Below, piece after piece: positions 45,704 to 55,946 of a DNA stretch of 64,000 nt. Each line of letters starts with the position of its first letter. Positions within the stretch are counted from its first letter, which is position 1. The notes under the pieces are model-generated. The model searched no databases and was not told where the DNA came from. It worked only from the letters and a program-made list of their open reading frames with translations. This DNA comes from Myxococcales bacterium. Its GTDB lineage: Bacteria; Myxococcota_A; Polyangia; Fen-1088. Made by a program: the position numbers and the translations under genes. The stretch lies in contig JAGTJU010000001.1 of NCBI GenBank assembly GCA_022184915.1, forward strand, positions 1,769,339 through 1,833,338, in the 5' to 3' direction.

Positions 45704-47377
45704 TCAGGGGCCAAAAGGAAAGTCGATTACATATCCAGCTTTGGTTTTCCTCGTTTCGGTTGAAAACGATGGGCCGCGACGTTGGAGGAAGTAAAGCGCT
45801 TCTGAACCTTTGGGTGATACGACACGTCCAACGGAGAAAGCCTGCCGAAAATCTATGTAGCGTCCAATCGTATTCGTCTGCCACACGTTTGCGATCACTT
45901 CATCGGCGGACGAGAACGCATTCACCGGTCGCACGAGTGGGGCCATCACATGGAAATACTCTGGCCTAAGGTCCGGGTAGCAGGCGGCACAGGTCTTCCC
46001 GTAAATGGGGTTTATTCCTTCGGCGTCGCCACGTGTCGCGATTGTAGCGTTGGCGAGGCCCCACATCTCGATGAGGGCGCCTTGTGTGTAACAGGCGAAC
46101 ACCCCGCCATAGTCCGTCACCAAGCGTCCACCTGGAGGGATAACTTGGCGCAAGAACTTGGCCGCGTACCTATAGCTGTCAACGTTGCGGCTTTGCTCTT
46201 TAACACCTTCGTTTTTCGCCTCCTCGTGAGGAGAGTTCCAGAACCGGTGGTCCATTCTAACCGCGAGCATGGCCAGGCAACCGGCGGCGACAGGTACAAT
46301 CAAGGGGTTCAGCCATCGCCGCACAGTCGAACACACGTCAAGAATGTCTCGAGATCCTACAACACTCAAGACCAAGAGTAGAGGAACCACCGGAAGTACG
46401 AACCGCCCAAAAGGCATCCAGTCTCCACCCACTTTGGTCACATAAACAAGGTGCAGGACCGAAAAGGCCCCTAGAATCGCCGCTGCAAGGTTGCGCCTCC
46501 ACAGAAGCCAACACCACGCGGCAAGTCCTAGCCAGAGCCACTGCCCCGTGACTTCGTTCGCGACGTATTCGATTCCACGGAGGGGCAGGAGAACGCCAAT
46601 GAGTTGCTTCGCGTAGTAAGTGCTGGGCAGCGGCAGGCCGTAGTATGCGTACCGAGCGGCGAACCATAGGGCAAAGACGCCGACCGGGGCGAGATGGAGC
46701 CGTGCGGTTAGCCTAAAGGGTCGGGGTTCTTTCAGGTTTACCGCGCGCACGAGGGCGCCTACGATGAGAAATGCGAAGGTCAAAAAGCCATCGATGCGCA
46801 TGAGGGCGACGGCAAGACCGGCCCAAGCGGCGGTGCGTTGCCAGGTGACCTTTGAGAAACTCGCAACTAGCGAGGCAAAGGCGAACGCGGTTAGGGCCAC
46901 GTGCGGCAAGGTCTCCATACCACTGAGGTACGCGACCGCTAAGTCCGTATTGAAGGACAGAAGAAGTACACAAAACGTGGCAGTGTGTCGGCGGGTTCCG
47001 CAGGCCCGGGCCAGCCGATAGACGGCGTATCCCAAAAGAAGAACAAACGGCGCGCCCATGATGCGGGCGCAAAGCAGAGGGGCTTGCCCTCGGGTAAACA
47101 GCATGGGCAAAGCAAGCAGCAGCATCCACAGGGGCGTGGAATACCCTTCCACCCGAAGACCGTGGCTGTAGGTGGGGCCATTGCCAATCGCCAGATTCTT
47201 GGCGAACGAAAAGGTAAAGTAGGCGTCATCGACACCGACATGCCCTGCGCTGATGCATTGCGTTAAGAATACGAGCGCTGCTGCAATCAGGGAAGCCAAA
47301 GCCACACCGTCAGCGCTACGCCACGGAATCAGTCGCCATAGTTGCAGGAGCGAACGGCAACGCGAAGCGATAGTCAT
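45704..47377 (-). CDS. GT-C-type membrane glycosyltransferase
   Basis: A 557-residue protein with about 11-12 transmembrane helices. The first extracytoplasmic loop has the GT-C catalytic-type acidic motif VGVDDAYFTFSFAKNLAIGN, followed by VEGYSTPLWM, and a large soluble C-terminal region. Such enzymes transfer sugars from polyprenyl-phosphate donors in the periplasm. GC content is visibly lower than in the genes before 45 kb. It belongs to the glycan locus with the flippase (47830-49386) and the other membrane glycosyltransferases. Confidence 0.8.
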   Translation of the reverse strand: MTIASRCRSLLQLWRLIPWRSADGVALASLIAAALVFLTQCISAGHVGVDDAYFTFSFAKNLAIGNGPTYSHGLRVEGYSTPLWMLLLALPMLFTRGQAPLLCARIMGAPFVLLLGYAVYRLARACGTRRHTATFCVLLLSFNTDLAVAYLSGMETLPHVALTAFAFASLVASFSKVTWQRTAAWAGLAVALMRIDGFLTFAFLIVGALVRAVNLKEPRPFRLTARLHLAPVGVFALWFAARYAYYGLPLPSTYYAKQLIGVLLPLRGIEYVANEVTGQWLWLGLAAWCWLLWRRNLAAAILGAFSVLHLVYVTKVGGDWMPFGRFVLPVVPLLLVLSVVGSRDILDVCSTVRRWLNPLIVPVAAGCLAMLAVRMDHRFWNSPHEEAKNEGVKEQSRNVDSYRYAAKFLRQVIPPGGRLVTDYGGVFACYTQGALIEMWGLANATIATRGDAEGINPIYGKTCAACYPDLRPEYFHVMAPLVRPVNAFSSADEVIANVWQTNTIGRYIDFRQAFSVGRVVSPKGSEALYFLQRRGPSFSTETRKTKAGYVIDFPFGP

Positions 47378-47829
47378 GCTCCTCCATATACCAGCGGCGT
47401 AGGCCCGTTAGCCAAGGAGTTTATGAGCCCGAATTCGGACCCTGTTGGGTGTCACGGGTTTGGTCATAATCACCGCTGAGCCTCAGGTTTCATCCCTCGT
47501 CGACGTGAGACCCCTTACGACGTCCTGTCGCCTTTTCGTTCGACGGGGCGCAGGCCTGGCTAGGTCAACGAGACCCCTCGCCCCGCAAACTCACGTCCAC
47601 GTGAACCGATAAAGGTCGTGTGAGTTGAGCTGCCATTGCGAGCTCAATCGTAGGCGTGAGTCGAGCGCGCAATACGACGGCCAGCGCCCGCTGGTGTAGC
47701 AGGCGACTGAGGAAACGGGCTCGCATCCTCAGTAAACTCCCGCCATCGGCGTTTGGCACTGAAGAGACCGAGGTCTTGTGCTTCGTCAACTTTGACCGCC
47801 TGGTGTAAGCTCCGCGATCCGCTCTTGCC
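47378..47829. other. 450-bp gene-free divergent intergenic region
   Basis: Between the divergent glycosyltransferase and flippase genes. I see no conserved reading frame, tRNA or clear terminator. A 91-codon open frame on the minus strand (47565-47840) has no recognisable features. The stretch presumably holds both promoters, and the part near 47390-47480 is relatively AT-rich. Confidence 0.4.
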
Positions 47830-49386
47830 ATGACCAGCACCTCGTCCCCGTCGTCTCCTCCCTCGCCCGCACGCGCGCAGGCCGCCGCCGTGGCGGGCCG
47901 CGGGGCTCTTTACATTGGTGCCGCCAAAATCGTCTTCATGGTGGCTGGCTTTCTGCAACGTTGGCTGTTGGCCCGCATCGTGGGTCCAGCCGAATACGGT
48001 GCCTTTTCGGTGGTGAACGGCGCCGTATCGACCGTGAACAACACCATGGTCCAGGGCACCACCCAGGCCATCAGCAAGTTCGCGGCTGAAGACGACGAGC
48101 GTGCGGGCGCGGTGGCGCGCGCGGGACTGCGGCTGCAGATGTTCGTGGGGACGGCGGTGGGGCTCGCCTTTTTGCTGGCAGCGCCCTGGCTTGCGCGCCT
48201 CGTGGGGGCGCCGACCTACTACGTGCCCTGGTTCCGTCTGGTTGCGGCTATCCCCTTCCTCTACGGCTTTTATGCCGTGTACGTCGGGCTTGCCAATGGC
48301 CTGCGGCGCTTCGCTACCCAGGCGAGCTTCGACGTGCTCTTCTCGGCTCTCAAGACCGGGCTCCTGCTGGGAGGCGCGCTGCTGTTCGCGCGGGGGAGAC
48401 AAGACCCTCGCGCGGCCGTGACGGGCGCGTTCGCAGGCTTCGTCGTCGCGGCCGTGGTGATCCTCTTCGTCGCGGCGCGGGTGATGGGCAAGGTGAAGGC
48501 TCCCGCAGGTGCCCCCTTTCCCCTGAAGCGTCTCACCGTGTTCATGACGGGGGTGGCGCTTTACGCGGTGATGGTGAACCTGGCGCTCAACTACGATCTT
48601 TTTTGGCTGAGGCGCTTCGCGGGCGCTTCGGCCGAGGCCACACGCGCCGATGCCCTCGTGGGCAACTACGAAGCGCTCCGTAACCTGGCGCTCTTGCCCT
48701 ACCAGGCGCTCATCGTGGTGACCTTCGTCGTGTTTCCCCTGGTGTCGCGTGTGACCTTCGAGCAGAACCGGGACGCCACCCTCGCGTATGTCCGGCAAAC
48801 GATGCGCATCGCCTTCGCCTTCGCGGCGCTCATGGGCCTGGCGCTGGGGTGCCGCCCGGGCGCCCTCTTGGCGATTCTCTACAAACCCGCGTATCTCGAG
48901 GGCACCACCGCGCTGCCCATCCTTGCGGCGGGGCTTTGCGCCCTGTCTTTGCTGGGCGTGGCGTGCGCCATCATCAACGCCTCGGGACGTCCGCGGGTGG
49001 CCGTGGGGCTGGTGGCGGTCACGTTGCTCGTGGGCAGCCTCTCTGCCCTCTACCTCGTCCCAGGCGCTGCGCCGGGTCCCGCCATGCTGCGTGCACAGGC
49101 GGTCTCCACGGCGGCGGGCATGGGCGCGGGCTTCCTGGTGGCCATGGCTTACCTCAAACGTAGCTTCGGAGGCGCAGTTCCGCTGGGCACGGTCCTGCGC
49201 ACCACGTTGGGGCTGGCGCTGGGTGTATCGGCCGCGCAACTCATGCCCGAAGGGGGCCGTGTCATGGGACTCGCTGCCGTGGCCGTCGCGGTCCTGGTCT
49301 TCCTGGCAACGCTGCTCCTGGCCCAGGAGCTGGGGCCCGAGGATCGCGCCCGCTTCGCCCGCCTGGCGCGCCGCAAACGCGCTTAG
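47830..49386 (+). CDS. Wzx-like polysaccharide flippase (MOP superfamily)
   Basis: A 518-residue protein with about 13-14 hydrophobic segments. The N-terminus AAAVAGRGALYIGAAKIVFM and the following WLLARIVGPAEYGAFSVVN are typical of O-antigen/teichoic-acid flippases of the MVF/MOP superfamily. It would move lipid-linked glycan units across the inner membrane and thus complements the neighbouring membrane glycosyltransferases. GC content is high here, unlike in the glycosyltransferase genes on both sides. Confidence 0.87.
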   Translation: MTSTSSPSSPPSPARAQAAAVAGRGALYIGAAKIVFMVAGFLQRWLLARIVGPAEYGAFSVVNGAVSTVNNTMVQGTTQAISKFAAEDDERAGAVARAGLRLQMFVGTAVGLAFLLAAPWLARLVGAPTYYVPWFRLVAAIPFLYGFYAVYVGLANGLRRFATQASFDVLFSALKTGLLLGGALLFARGRQDPRAAVTGAFAGFVVAAVVILFVAARVMGKVKAPAGAPFPLKRLTVFMTGVALYAVMVNLALNYDLFWLRRFAGASAEATRADALVGNYEALRNLALLPYQALIVVTFVVFPLVSRVTFEQNRDATLAYVRQTMRIAFAFAALMGLALGCRPGALLAILYKPAYLEGTTALPILAAGLCALSLLGVACAIINASGRPRVAVGLVAVTLLVGSLSALYLVPGAAPGPAMLRAQAVSTAAGMGAGFLVAMAYLKRSFGGAVPLGTVLRTTLGLALGVSAAQLMPEGGRVMGLAAVAVAVLVFLATLLLAQELGPEDRARFARLARRKRA

Positions 49387-49576
49387 GACTCGTCGTCGTT
49401 TGACCCGGGCGGGGGCACGGCGGGGCTCGGTTGAAACCACGCGCAACGGCTCACCGGCTGAGGGGGGGTACTTCGCCGGGTAGACGGGGCACAGAATGAA
49501 CACGCTCCGCGCCGCCTTCACCAGCTTGTGGTTCCCACAGCGGTGGCAAAGGCTCGTTGGGAAGGGAAGGGGCTCT

Positions 49577-49894
49577 TCAGAAGACATAGGCGTCGAGCCA
49601 CCATGCCACGAGCAGGCCCGACGCGGTCCCGACCACGTTCCAACTAAAGTCTTTCCACGAGGCATCCCCAGGCCCCACAAGGTCGGCAAGCTCCTTTGCG
49701 CTGCCAAGCGCAAGGGCGAATCCCGCACCTCCCAGAAAACGCCACCGCGGTTCCTCCCAGACCAGCGCTGACGCGCCGTAGCCCGTGAGCGCCAGGGCCG
49801 CCGACACGCCGCCATGCAGGTACTTGTCCCGCGCGAACCAAGGGTCGGTCTCGACGGCAAAGACCGAGGCATGGGTGGCGAGCAGCGGTGGCAC
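49577..49894 (-). CDS. YfiM/DUF2279-like small protein
   Basis: A 105-residue protein. The sequence FARDKYLHGGVSAALALTGYG, then GSAKELADLVGPGDASWKDFSWNVVGTASG, carries the conserved DKxLH, KE and WKD-type positions of the YfiM/DUF2279 family of small outer-membrane-associated lipoproteins. It has two or three hydrophobic segments. The N-terminus has no clear lipobox. Function unknown. It is convergent to the flippase gene. Confidence 0.72.
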   Translation of the reverse strand: MPPLLATHASVFAVETDPWFARDKYLHGGVSAALALTGYGASALVWEEPRWRFLGGAGFALALGSAKELADLVGPGDASWKDFSWNVVGTASGLLVAWWLDAYVF

Positions 49895-50186
49895 GGTGGA
49901 GCTCTAATCTACCGCGTTTGGTCGACTATGTTACCGAGATCGTTGGTCGGGCCCACGAAACGCATCGAGCCGGTCAAAGGGTCTTTTGACGATCCCGAAT
50001 CGGAGCTTTGGCCTTGGAGAGCCTACGTGCCTTGGAACCCTCGGCTTGGTTCCGGGCTCGGAGCCAAGCGGCCCACGGATGCGAAAGGTGCTTCTTGTAT
50101 CCGCATGGTACCGCCCGATTGTCTGGCGTCGTCGCGTCGGATTCTTCGCCGAAAATGCGCAGATTTCGGCTAACGCAACCGGCTGC

Positions 50187-52517
50187 ATGTTGGGTAGGTT
50201 TCGCCTCGCTCTCGCGTCCGTTACGTTGGTCTTCGGCCTCTACTGGTTCGGAAGAGAACTTGACAGCGTATACCCGTTCAATCGCTGGCTGGCCTGGCGA
50301 TTCCTCTCCCAGCTTGCGCTGTCTTTCGGGTGGGGTGGGGCAGTTCTTTCGGCGGGTAGCGTTCTGCTGCGCCGTTTCCGCAGGGTACGGTCTCCGTGGG
50401 ATGAACACCTCGTTCTGAGCTTCGCATTGGGGGTCGTCGTGTTTGGCCTCGGCGTCTTCGTCACGGGCATTCTTGGCGGGCTCGGGGGTGTTTTCTTTGT
50501 TACTTGGCCTACGCTTCTTCTCGTGGCTTCCGGTCCTTCATTGCTTTCGAACTCGATCGTTCGCTGGCGTCGGATCAGAGCGCTTGCTTCCCTGCACGAG
50601 GATGAGCCTCGTTGGAGCTGGTTTGTCCGGGGATTTGGAGCGATAGGAATCGCGATCGTTCTGCTCCAGATCATGACGCCTCACAATGTTGCGTTCGACG
50701 CCCGTTGGTACCATCTGGCGATCGCCGAATCATATGCCTCGATCGGAAAGATTATCCGATTCGATGACGGATGGTTTTTGGGGACTCTCCCTCAACTTGC
50801 AACCTGGATCTACACGTGGGCTATGCTGTGCCCCGGTACGTCGCTGGCGTTCCGCATAGAACTCGCAGCGTATACCGAGTTCCTAATCTTTCTCTTCACG
50901 CTCGCGGGGGTCGGTGCGGCTCTACGTTGGTTGTTGCGATCGAAGCGTATTCGTGGCGGTTGGGCGATCTTTTTTCTCTTTCCCGGGCTGTTCGTTTACG
51001 ACTCGAACCTAAATCTGTCAGCGGATCACGTGCTTGCGCTATGGGCTCTGCCGTTGGTGTTGGCGGGGCGGCGGTTGTTTCCGCGGCCGGGAAACCAGCG
51101 GCCGCCGCTGGAGTCCGCGATCCTTGTCGGGATCGTCTTTTCAGGTGCCCTTCTCACGAAGTATCAGGCCTTGTACATTACCGTCGGTTCGGGGTGGCTC
51201 GTAGTGGCCGCGACGGTCGGCGTCTTGCTTCGAGCAAAACGAGGACAGAGAGGTCACCTTGCGATGGTGGTGCTGACGAGACTTGTCCTGACGGGACTCA
51301 CGACCCTTTTGGTGACGACACCTCATTGGTTGAAGAACGTTGTCTGGCATAAAAATCCGGTTTATCCCTTCGCAAGAGGCGTTTTCGGAGGCGTGCCGTG
51401 GGGACCAGGCATTGAGTTTGGGCTCCTGGATGACGGATGGACGCCTGAAGGTCCGTTCTGGTCGCGCATCGTAGAAACCGTTTCGGCTATCGCGAGTTTT
51501 TCGTTCAGGCCGCACGACTGGGAGACATTCCACCGCAATTGGCCGGTATTCGGTTCGCTCTTTTCAGTCTTGGTAGGCCCGGCTCTTGTCCTCGGCGCAT
51601 CTCTTCGCCTCCTTAACCTGGCGATAGCGACGTGCTTGGCTTTGGGCGTTTGGTATTGGACCTATCACCAAGATAGGTATCTGCAATCGATCTTGCCGTG
51701 GATGGTGGCCGCTACCGCTGCCGCGATCGCCGTTCTATGGCGGAGTCGGGCCCTTCTTGTTCGGATTACGTTATTTTCTGCAATCGCTCTTCAGATAGTG
51801 TGGTCAGCGGATCTCCCCGCCCTGCCCACCCACGCGATGATTGGCAAGTCACCTATTTCGGCGACGATGGATCGTCTCTCATCAGGCTTTCGTAAAGCCT
51901 GGAATGAGCGGGACGACGCTGCCACCCACCTTCAAAGAGTTGCTGCACGCCTGCCCTCAGATGCCGTGCCGCTTCTTCACGAAGAGCACCTCCGTCTCGG
52001 ACTCGGAAGGTGGGTCCTCACGGACAGTTTCGGCCGACAAGGAGCTATCCGTTACAGGAACTGGAACACGCAACGAGAAGCTTACGACCGCCTAAGGGCG
52101 CTGGGCTCGACGCACATTTTGGTGCGTGAAGGTGCAGTCGGACAGTTTTCCTTGGCGGATGACATTGTCTTTTTCGACCTCCTCCGAGCCTTACCGAAGG
52201 TATCGGAGGTCGAAGGGTACCGCATCTTCTCACTGCTCGAAGGTCCACCCCAACGTTACTCAGATCGCGCTGAATCACTCGTGGTTGGCTGTCGCGGCCT
52301 CCGATTCTTGCCTTCTATTCGGGATCTTGACGAGGAAATCCCGGATATCACGAACGACTGTCAGTTAGAGCTAAGTGGGCTCGAAGAGGCATCGATGTCT
52401 GCGAGATTCGTCGTTACACAATCAGGGAGGCTGACCTCTGTTCGCGAAAGGCTGCCATCCTCATGGGCTCTGCTATTCCAGAGGGACGGCGTGGCAGTAT
52501 TGGCGCCAGGACACTAG
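50187..52517 (+). CDS. Large GT-C-type membrane glycosyltransferase
   Basis: About 776 residues from ATG 50187; the frame is open from 49986, but the upstream residues look non-native. About 12-13 transmembrane helices cover residues 1-570, with a loop motif VAFDARWYHLAIAESYASIG that resembles the acidic loop of GT-C enzymes. A soluble C-terminal region of about 200 residues follows. GC content is clearly lower than in the first half of the window, as in the neighbouring glycosyltransferases. The upstream fragment MRKVLLVSAWYRP (50079) resembles the N-terminus of a GT-B glycosyltransferase and may be a remnant. The stop overlaps that of the next gene by four bases (CTAG). Confidence 0.72.
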   Translation: MLGRFRLALASVTLVFGLYWFGRELDSVYPFNRWLAWRFLSQLALSFGWGGAVLSAGSVLLRRFRRVRSPWDEHLVLSFALGVVVFGLGVFVTGILGGLGGVFFVTWPTLLLVASGPSLLSNSIVRWRRIRALASLHEDEPRWSWFVRGFGAIGIAIVLLQIMTPHNVAFDARWYHLAIAESYASIGKIIRFDDGWFLGTLPQLATWIYTWAMLCPGTSLAFRIELAAYTEFLIFLFTLAGVGAALRWLLRSKRIRGGWAIFFLFPGLFVYDSNLNLSADHVLALWALPLVLAGRRLFPRPGNQRPPLESAILVGIVFSGALLTKYQALYITVGSGWLVVAATVGVLLRAKRGQRGHLAMVVLTRLVLTGLTTLLVTTPHWLKNVVWHKNPVYPFARGVFGGVPWGPGIEFGLLDDGWTPEGPFWSRIVETVSAIASFSFRPHDWETFHRNWPVFGSLFSVLVGPALVLGASLRLLNLAIATCLALGVWYWTYHQDRYLQSILPWMVAATAAAIAVLWRSRALLVRITLFSAIALQIVWSADLPALPTHAMIGKSPISATMDRLSSGFRKAWNERDDAATHLQRVAARLPSDAVPLLHEEHLRLGLGRWVLTDSFGRQGAIRYRNWNTQREAYDRLRALGSTHILVREGAVGQFSLADDIVFFDLLRALPKVSEVEGYRIFSLLEGPPQRYSDRAESLVVGCRGLRFLPSIRDLDEEIPDITNDCQLELSGLEEASMSARFVVTQSGRLTSVRERLPSSWALLFQRDGVAVLAPGH

Positions 52518-53047
52518 CGGGAACGGATACCCAAAATGGCTCCGATGGGTGCAATGCGAAAGAGTTTGAATCCTCTACTGCTCGACTCGAGCGTTAGCTC
52601 GAAGTGGCCCACCCTCTGCGTCTCGTGATTGTAGACCGCTCGACAAATAGATCGGGAGTCTCGTCCGCATCCATCCGGTGAGACAATCAACCAGGAGACT
52701 CGATAGCGCTCCCATGACTCTGCAAGAGCCATCTCGCCGTCGCTGGGAATCATCACTGACCGAGCATCTGACAACGCAGAAAGGTACCAGGGACGTTCCA
52801 GCGCGGCGACGTCTGACTTCAGCTTCGGCGCGAAGTCCATAATCGCCTCGACGAGTTCGCTTGGAGGCTCGTAGAGCCTTCCAGGCCTCAACCTTGTCTT
52901 GCTCAGTGTCAAGCCAACGAGACCGACGAAGACAGTAAGCGCCAAGATTCGGCGTGCAGAGGACCCGTTCGGGATGAGAAGAAGCCGAGCGGAGAAATCC
53001 ATGGCAAAAGTGGCGATCAGGGTTGCCACGGGTAGCATCACAAAAAG
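52514..53047 (-). pseudogene. 3' part of a membrane glycosyltransferase gene, cut by transposons
   Basis: About 178 codons on the minus strand, open from the edge of the IS21-like element. The first residues form a transmembrane helix (LFVMLPVATLIATFAMDF), then a helix and a soluble tail with one cysteine pair. Similar C-terminal tails occur in GT-C glycosyltransferases. The likely 5' part of the same gene lies at 63044-64000 on the same strand, beyond the nested insertions. An apparent start at 53056 (GTG) lies inside the inverted repeat and is artificial. The middle of the gene is missing. Confidence 0.7.
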
Positions 53048-53110
53048 TGTCGCCACCGGCGCGGAGGGGTACCACTTTCGCCGGAATCACCGGTACCCAG
53101 GAGCCCACCC
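53048..53110. repeat. Left terminal inverted repeat of element A
   Basis: 63 bases starting TGTCGCCACCGGCGCGGAGG. The reverse complement occurs without mismatch at 59862-59924. The TGT...ACA ends are as in IS21-type elements, and the length is unusual for the family. Confidence 0.95.
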
Positions 53111-53887
53111 CGAAATTGGCGCAACGGGCCGGTCTGGATGAAGCTGGCCCGACGAGAGGTTGAATGACGAAAGGCCCGGAGTTGGCGCTCCGAGCCTTTC
53201 GTGGGCAGCGCCAACCAGGGCACCGCACACTCCCCACACAGGTGTGTCGATGATGCGGGGGAAGGTGATGGCGCTGTCCAGTTCCTCGACCTCGCCGAGG
53301 GCGACTGGAGATTCGAGAGCGACAGTGTCGGCAATGCGGAGGCCCGTTCTGGGTGCATCGGCAGTGCGACCGTGGGCATGTCTACTGCGGTGAATTGTGC
53401 CGGAGAGAGGGCCGGCGCCGTACAGCGCGGGCGGCACACCGACGTCACCGTCAGTCAGATGAGGGCCGCCAGGACCACCGCGACCAGCAGCGTGCTGCTG
53501 CGAGGGCACGCAAGCGTTGCAAGTCGATGCGTGGGGGATCATGCCTGCGAAAATTTGACCGACGTGGCATTGATGGTCGGCAACCATGTTTCGAGCCGAC
53601 GACCCTGACATTGAGGCTAAGGCGGAGAAGCGAGACGGGGGCGACAGAGGTCCGCCTTTCGGGGGTAGCACCCTCAGTGCCGCCCCCCCCGCACGATCTG
53701 TCGGCTTCTGGCGATCCTAGCAGCTTGGAATCAAGGACCGGTTCGGGTTTGTGTTGTCTGTGGACGGGACAAACGAGGATACCGAGTGGGCTTTGCGCTG
53801 GGACGATGGCCTCCAGTGGCTCGGCCTCCACCAGGTTGACCTCCATCTGGAGGTCCGAGGCCTTTCCTGGCACCATGTTGGTGGGTC
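53111..53887. other. 777-bp leader region of element A without a recognised gene
   Basis: The distance from the left repeat to istA is much longer than usual for IS21 elements. Several medium open frames exist on both strands (for example 53201-53608 on plus and 53087-53671 on minus), but none has recognisable motifs, a good ribosome site or a convincing start. It may be a decayed passenger gene. Just before istA the plus strand reads VDGTNEDTEWALRWDD in one frame, which I cannot assign. Confidence 0.4.
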
Positions 53888-55045
53888 ATGAGCGCTGACG
53901 ATGAGATCTTCGCCCAGCGGCGCGCAGAGGTTTTGCGTCTGACCTATGCCGAGGGGCTCGGCATACGCGCGATAGCGCGAAACCTCAAGATGGCGAGGAA
54001 GACCGTGCGCCAGCTTTTGGATGGAGATCGCTCACACAAGCTGAGGCTATCGGGAGCGCCTCGGGCGCATTTGCTCAATCCCTTTGATGGGGGTCATTCG
54101 GCAGATTCTGCGGGAGACCACCTGATATGCGTGCCCCGGCGGTGCTGGAGCGCCTTCGGGTGATGGGCTACCGCGGCGGGCATTACGATTCTGCGGGATC
54201 GGCTGCGGACTTTGCGTCCACGTGCGGAGCGCGAGCCCTTCTTGACGCTGGAGTTTCTGCCAGGAGCGGCCGTGCAGGTGGACTGGGCGGACTTCGGCTT
54301 TGCACTTCCTGGCTGCCCGAGGCGGGTGAGCGCCTTCGTGATGGTGCTTTGCCACTCTCGCTACCTCTATCTGGAATTCCAGCTCAGCCAAACGATGGGC
54401 TCATTTCTGAGATGCATGGACAGGGGGCTGCGATTCTTCAAGGGATCCACCAAGGTCGACATCTTCGACAACATGAAGACCGTCGTGAAGTCGCACACCG
54501 CCGCAGGGACCGTCTTCAACCAGCGCTTCCTCGACTATGCGCGCGCCCGCCACTTTGGCGTCGTGGCCTGCAACGTCGCCCGCGGTAACGAAAAGGGCCT
54601 CGTCGAGCGGCCCATTGGCTTCATCAGGGAACGTTTCTGGCCGGGGTGTCGCCCCAGCGATCTCCTCGACTTGAACACGAAGGCAGCAGCCTGGCGGGAG
54701 ACGTTTGCCAACAATCGCATTCACGAGGTGACAGGCAAGGTTCCCGCTCTTGTCTTCGAGCACGAGGAGCAGCAGATGCTTCGGCCTCTCGATGACCTAC
54801 CATTCAACACGGACGACATCGAAACCGCCACGGTCAGCAAGACCTTTCGCGTGCGTTTCGACAGAAACCTTTACTCCGTACCCCCGCACCTCGTCGATCA
54901 AGTCGTGCTCGTACGCGGTGACGACCACCAGGTCTCCATGTACCTCGGACCGAAACTCGTCGCGACGTATCCGCGCTCCTGGGACATCAACAAGGACATC
55001 GAGGATCCATCCCACAGGGCGAAGGCACTCGCCCACAAGCCCCGG
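53888..55045 (+). pseudogene. istA: istA 5' part (IS21 transposase), frameshifted and interrupted by B1
   Basis: It starts at ATG 53888 with a helix-turn-helix (GLGIRAIARNLKMARKTVRQLL). The following IstA sequence appears only after three one-base insertions are removed: in the G run at about 54086, in ACCACC at about 54115 and at GGGCATT about 54181. Between them, frames read RAPAVLERLRVMGYRGG and then TLRPRAEREPFL. From 54212 the frame is open with the catalytic core (VDWADFG, FDNMKTVV, ARGNEKGLVER). The gene ends at codon CGG (KPR) where B1 is inserted. The frame is restored exactly at 58592 if B1 and one CCCGG copy are removed. Confidence 0.87.
55041..55045. repeat. Left copy of 5-bp target duplication (CCCGG) of B1
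   Basis: CCCGG immediately before the TGTTAGG end of B1. The same five bases follow the ACA end at 58587-58591. One copy restores the istA codons AAG CCC CGG GCT. Confidence 0.92.
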
Positions 55046-55273
55046 TGTTAGGTCTCACGTAAATCCGTAAACCCCCAGGAAGGAATTCCCGCACTGGGTC
55101 CCTGGTGGTTTTGGTGATGAGGGGGCGGAAAGCGGAAGAAGGGTGAGGTGGCTTTTTGCGGGAAACGGGGATCTGGGTGAGGCTACCGGCCGGCAGGCAT
55201 AACGCCCGCCCTTGGGACCCCAGAAAAAGGTTGGGCCCGCCACGGAGGCAACCGTGCGAGCCCTTGGCCGGTC

Positions 55274-55885
55274 GTGCAGTTGCGCCAAGCGACAGTACTG
55301 ACCAGCGAGCAATACGTTAAGCAGGAAGGCTGGCAACAGGCAAGGCTCGAGCGGTGTCCGGCGCACGGATCTGGTAGCAAATGTGGCTTTCGCAGCCTCG
55401 GGACCTACGCCCGGGTGGAGCCAGCTGGGATGCGGGTGGCCCGGTACTACTGCCCGACGGCACATCGGACCTTCAGCCTGTTGCCCGACTGCTTGGCGTC
55501 TCGGCTCAGTGGCTCCCTGGAGGAGGTCGAGGCCGTGGTGACCGCGGTGGAGGCCGCGCCGTCGATAGAGGCAGCCGCCGATCGGCTGCGGCCAGACATC
55601 GAACTGCCCGGGGCGGTGCGATGGGTGCGCCGCCGCTACAGCGCCACCCGGGCGGCCCTGCTGGTGCTGGTGACCTCGACGCCCGCGCTGCTCGGCAACT
55701 GCGAGCCCACGCTCGCTGAGGTCCGCCAGCGTCTGGGCACTCCGGTACTGCGGCACGTACGAGCCGAATCCGAGAAGCAGCTTGGCGCCTTGCCCGCGCC
55801 AGTCGGATTCGGCCCCCGCAGTCGAGCCGCCAGCAGACTGTGGACACCTCGCGAACACGAAACGGGGCCAGACCCGCCGCCCTAA
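55274..55885 (+). CDS. Zinc-ribbon-like DNA-binding protein of element B (DUF6431-like)
   Basis: A 203-residue protein with a GTG start. The region RCPAHGSGSKCGFRSLGTYAR, then VARYYCPTAHRTFSLLPDCL, resembles the short zinc-ribbon (DUF6431-like) found next to many transposases, although one of the usual metal ligands is His rather than Cys. The rest is helical and rich in Ala/Arg. It takes the place of TnsA-like or accessory genes in this element. A copy, apparently identical, is at 62204-62815. Confidence 0.6.
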   Translation: MQLRQATVLTSEQYVKQEGWQQARLERCPAHGSGSKCGFRSLGTYARVEPAGMRVARYYCPTAHRTFSLLPDCLASRLSGSLEEVEAVVTAVEAAPSIEAAADRLRPDIELPGAVRWVRRRYSATRAALLVLVTSTPALLGNCEPTLAEVRQRLGTPVLRHVRAESEKQLGALPAPVGFGPRSRAASRLWTPREHETGPDPPP

Positions 55886-55946
55886 CGCCTGTAGTGGTCG
55901 AGGCATAGGCGCTCACCGCCAAAACCACGGGCGCCGAGGAGAAAAC

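Noticed and set aside
47565..47840. 91-codon minus-strand frame in the gap before the flippase
   Set aside because: No ribosome site, no motif, and it overlaps the flippase start; most likely chance.
47644..49872. 742-codon open frame on the minus strand opposite the flippase
   Set aside because: Low-complexity, Arg/His/Gly-rich shadow of a clear multi-helix flippase gene.
53040..53056. GTG 53056 as a real start of the 3' glycosyltransferase fragment
   Set aside because: The codon lies inside the terminal repeat of element A, so the start is created by the insertion.
53087..53671. 194-codon minus-strand frame at the left end of element A
   Set aside because: Runs into the terminal repeat, has no recognisable motif and competes with other frames of equal quality; kept as undefined.
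54060..54212. Programmed ribosomal frameshifting in istA
   Set aside because: Three separate +1 shifts would be needed, IS21 istA is not known to use frameshifting, and istB also has a nonsense codon; decay or sequencing error is simpler.
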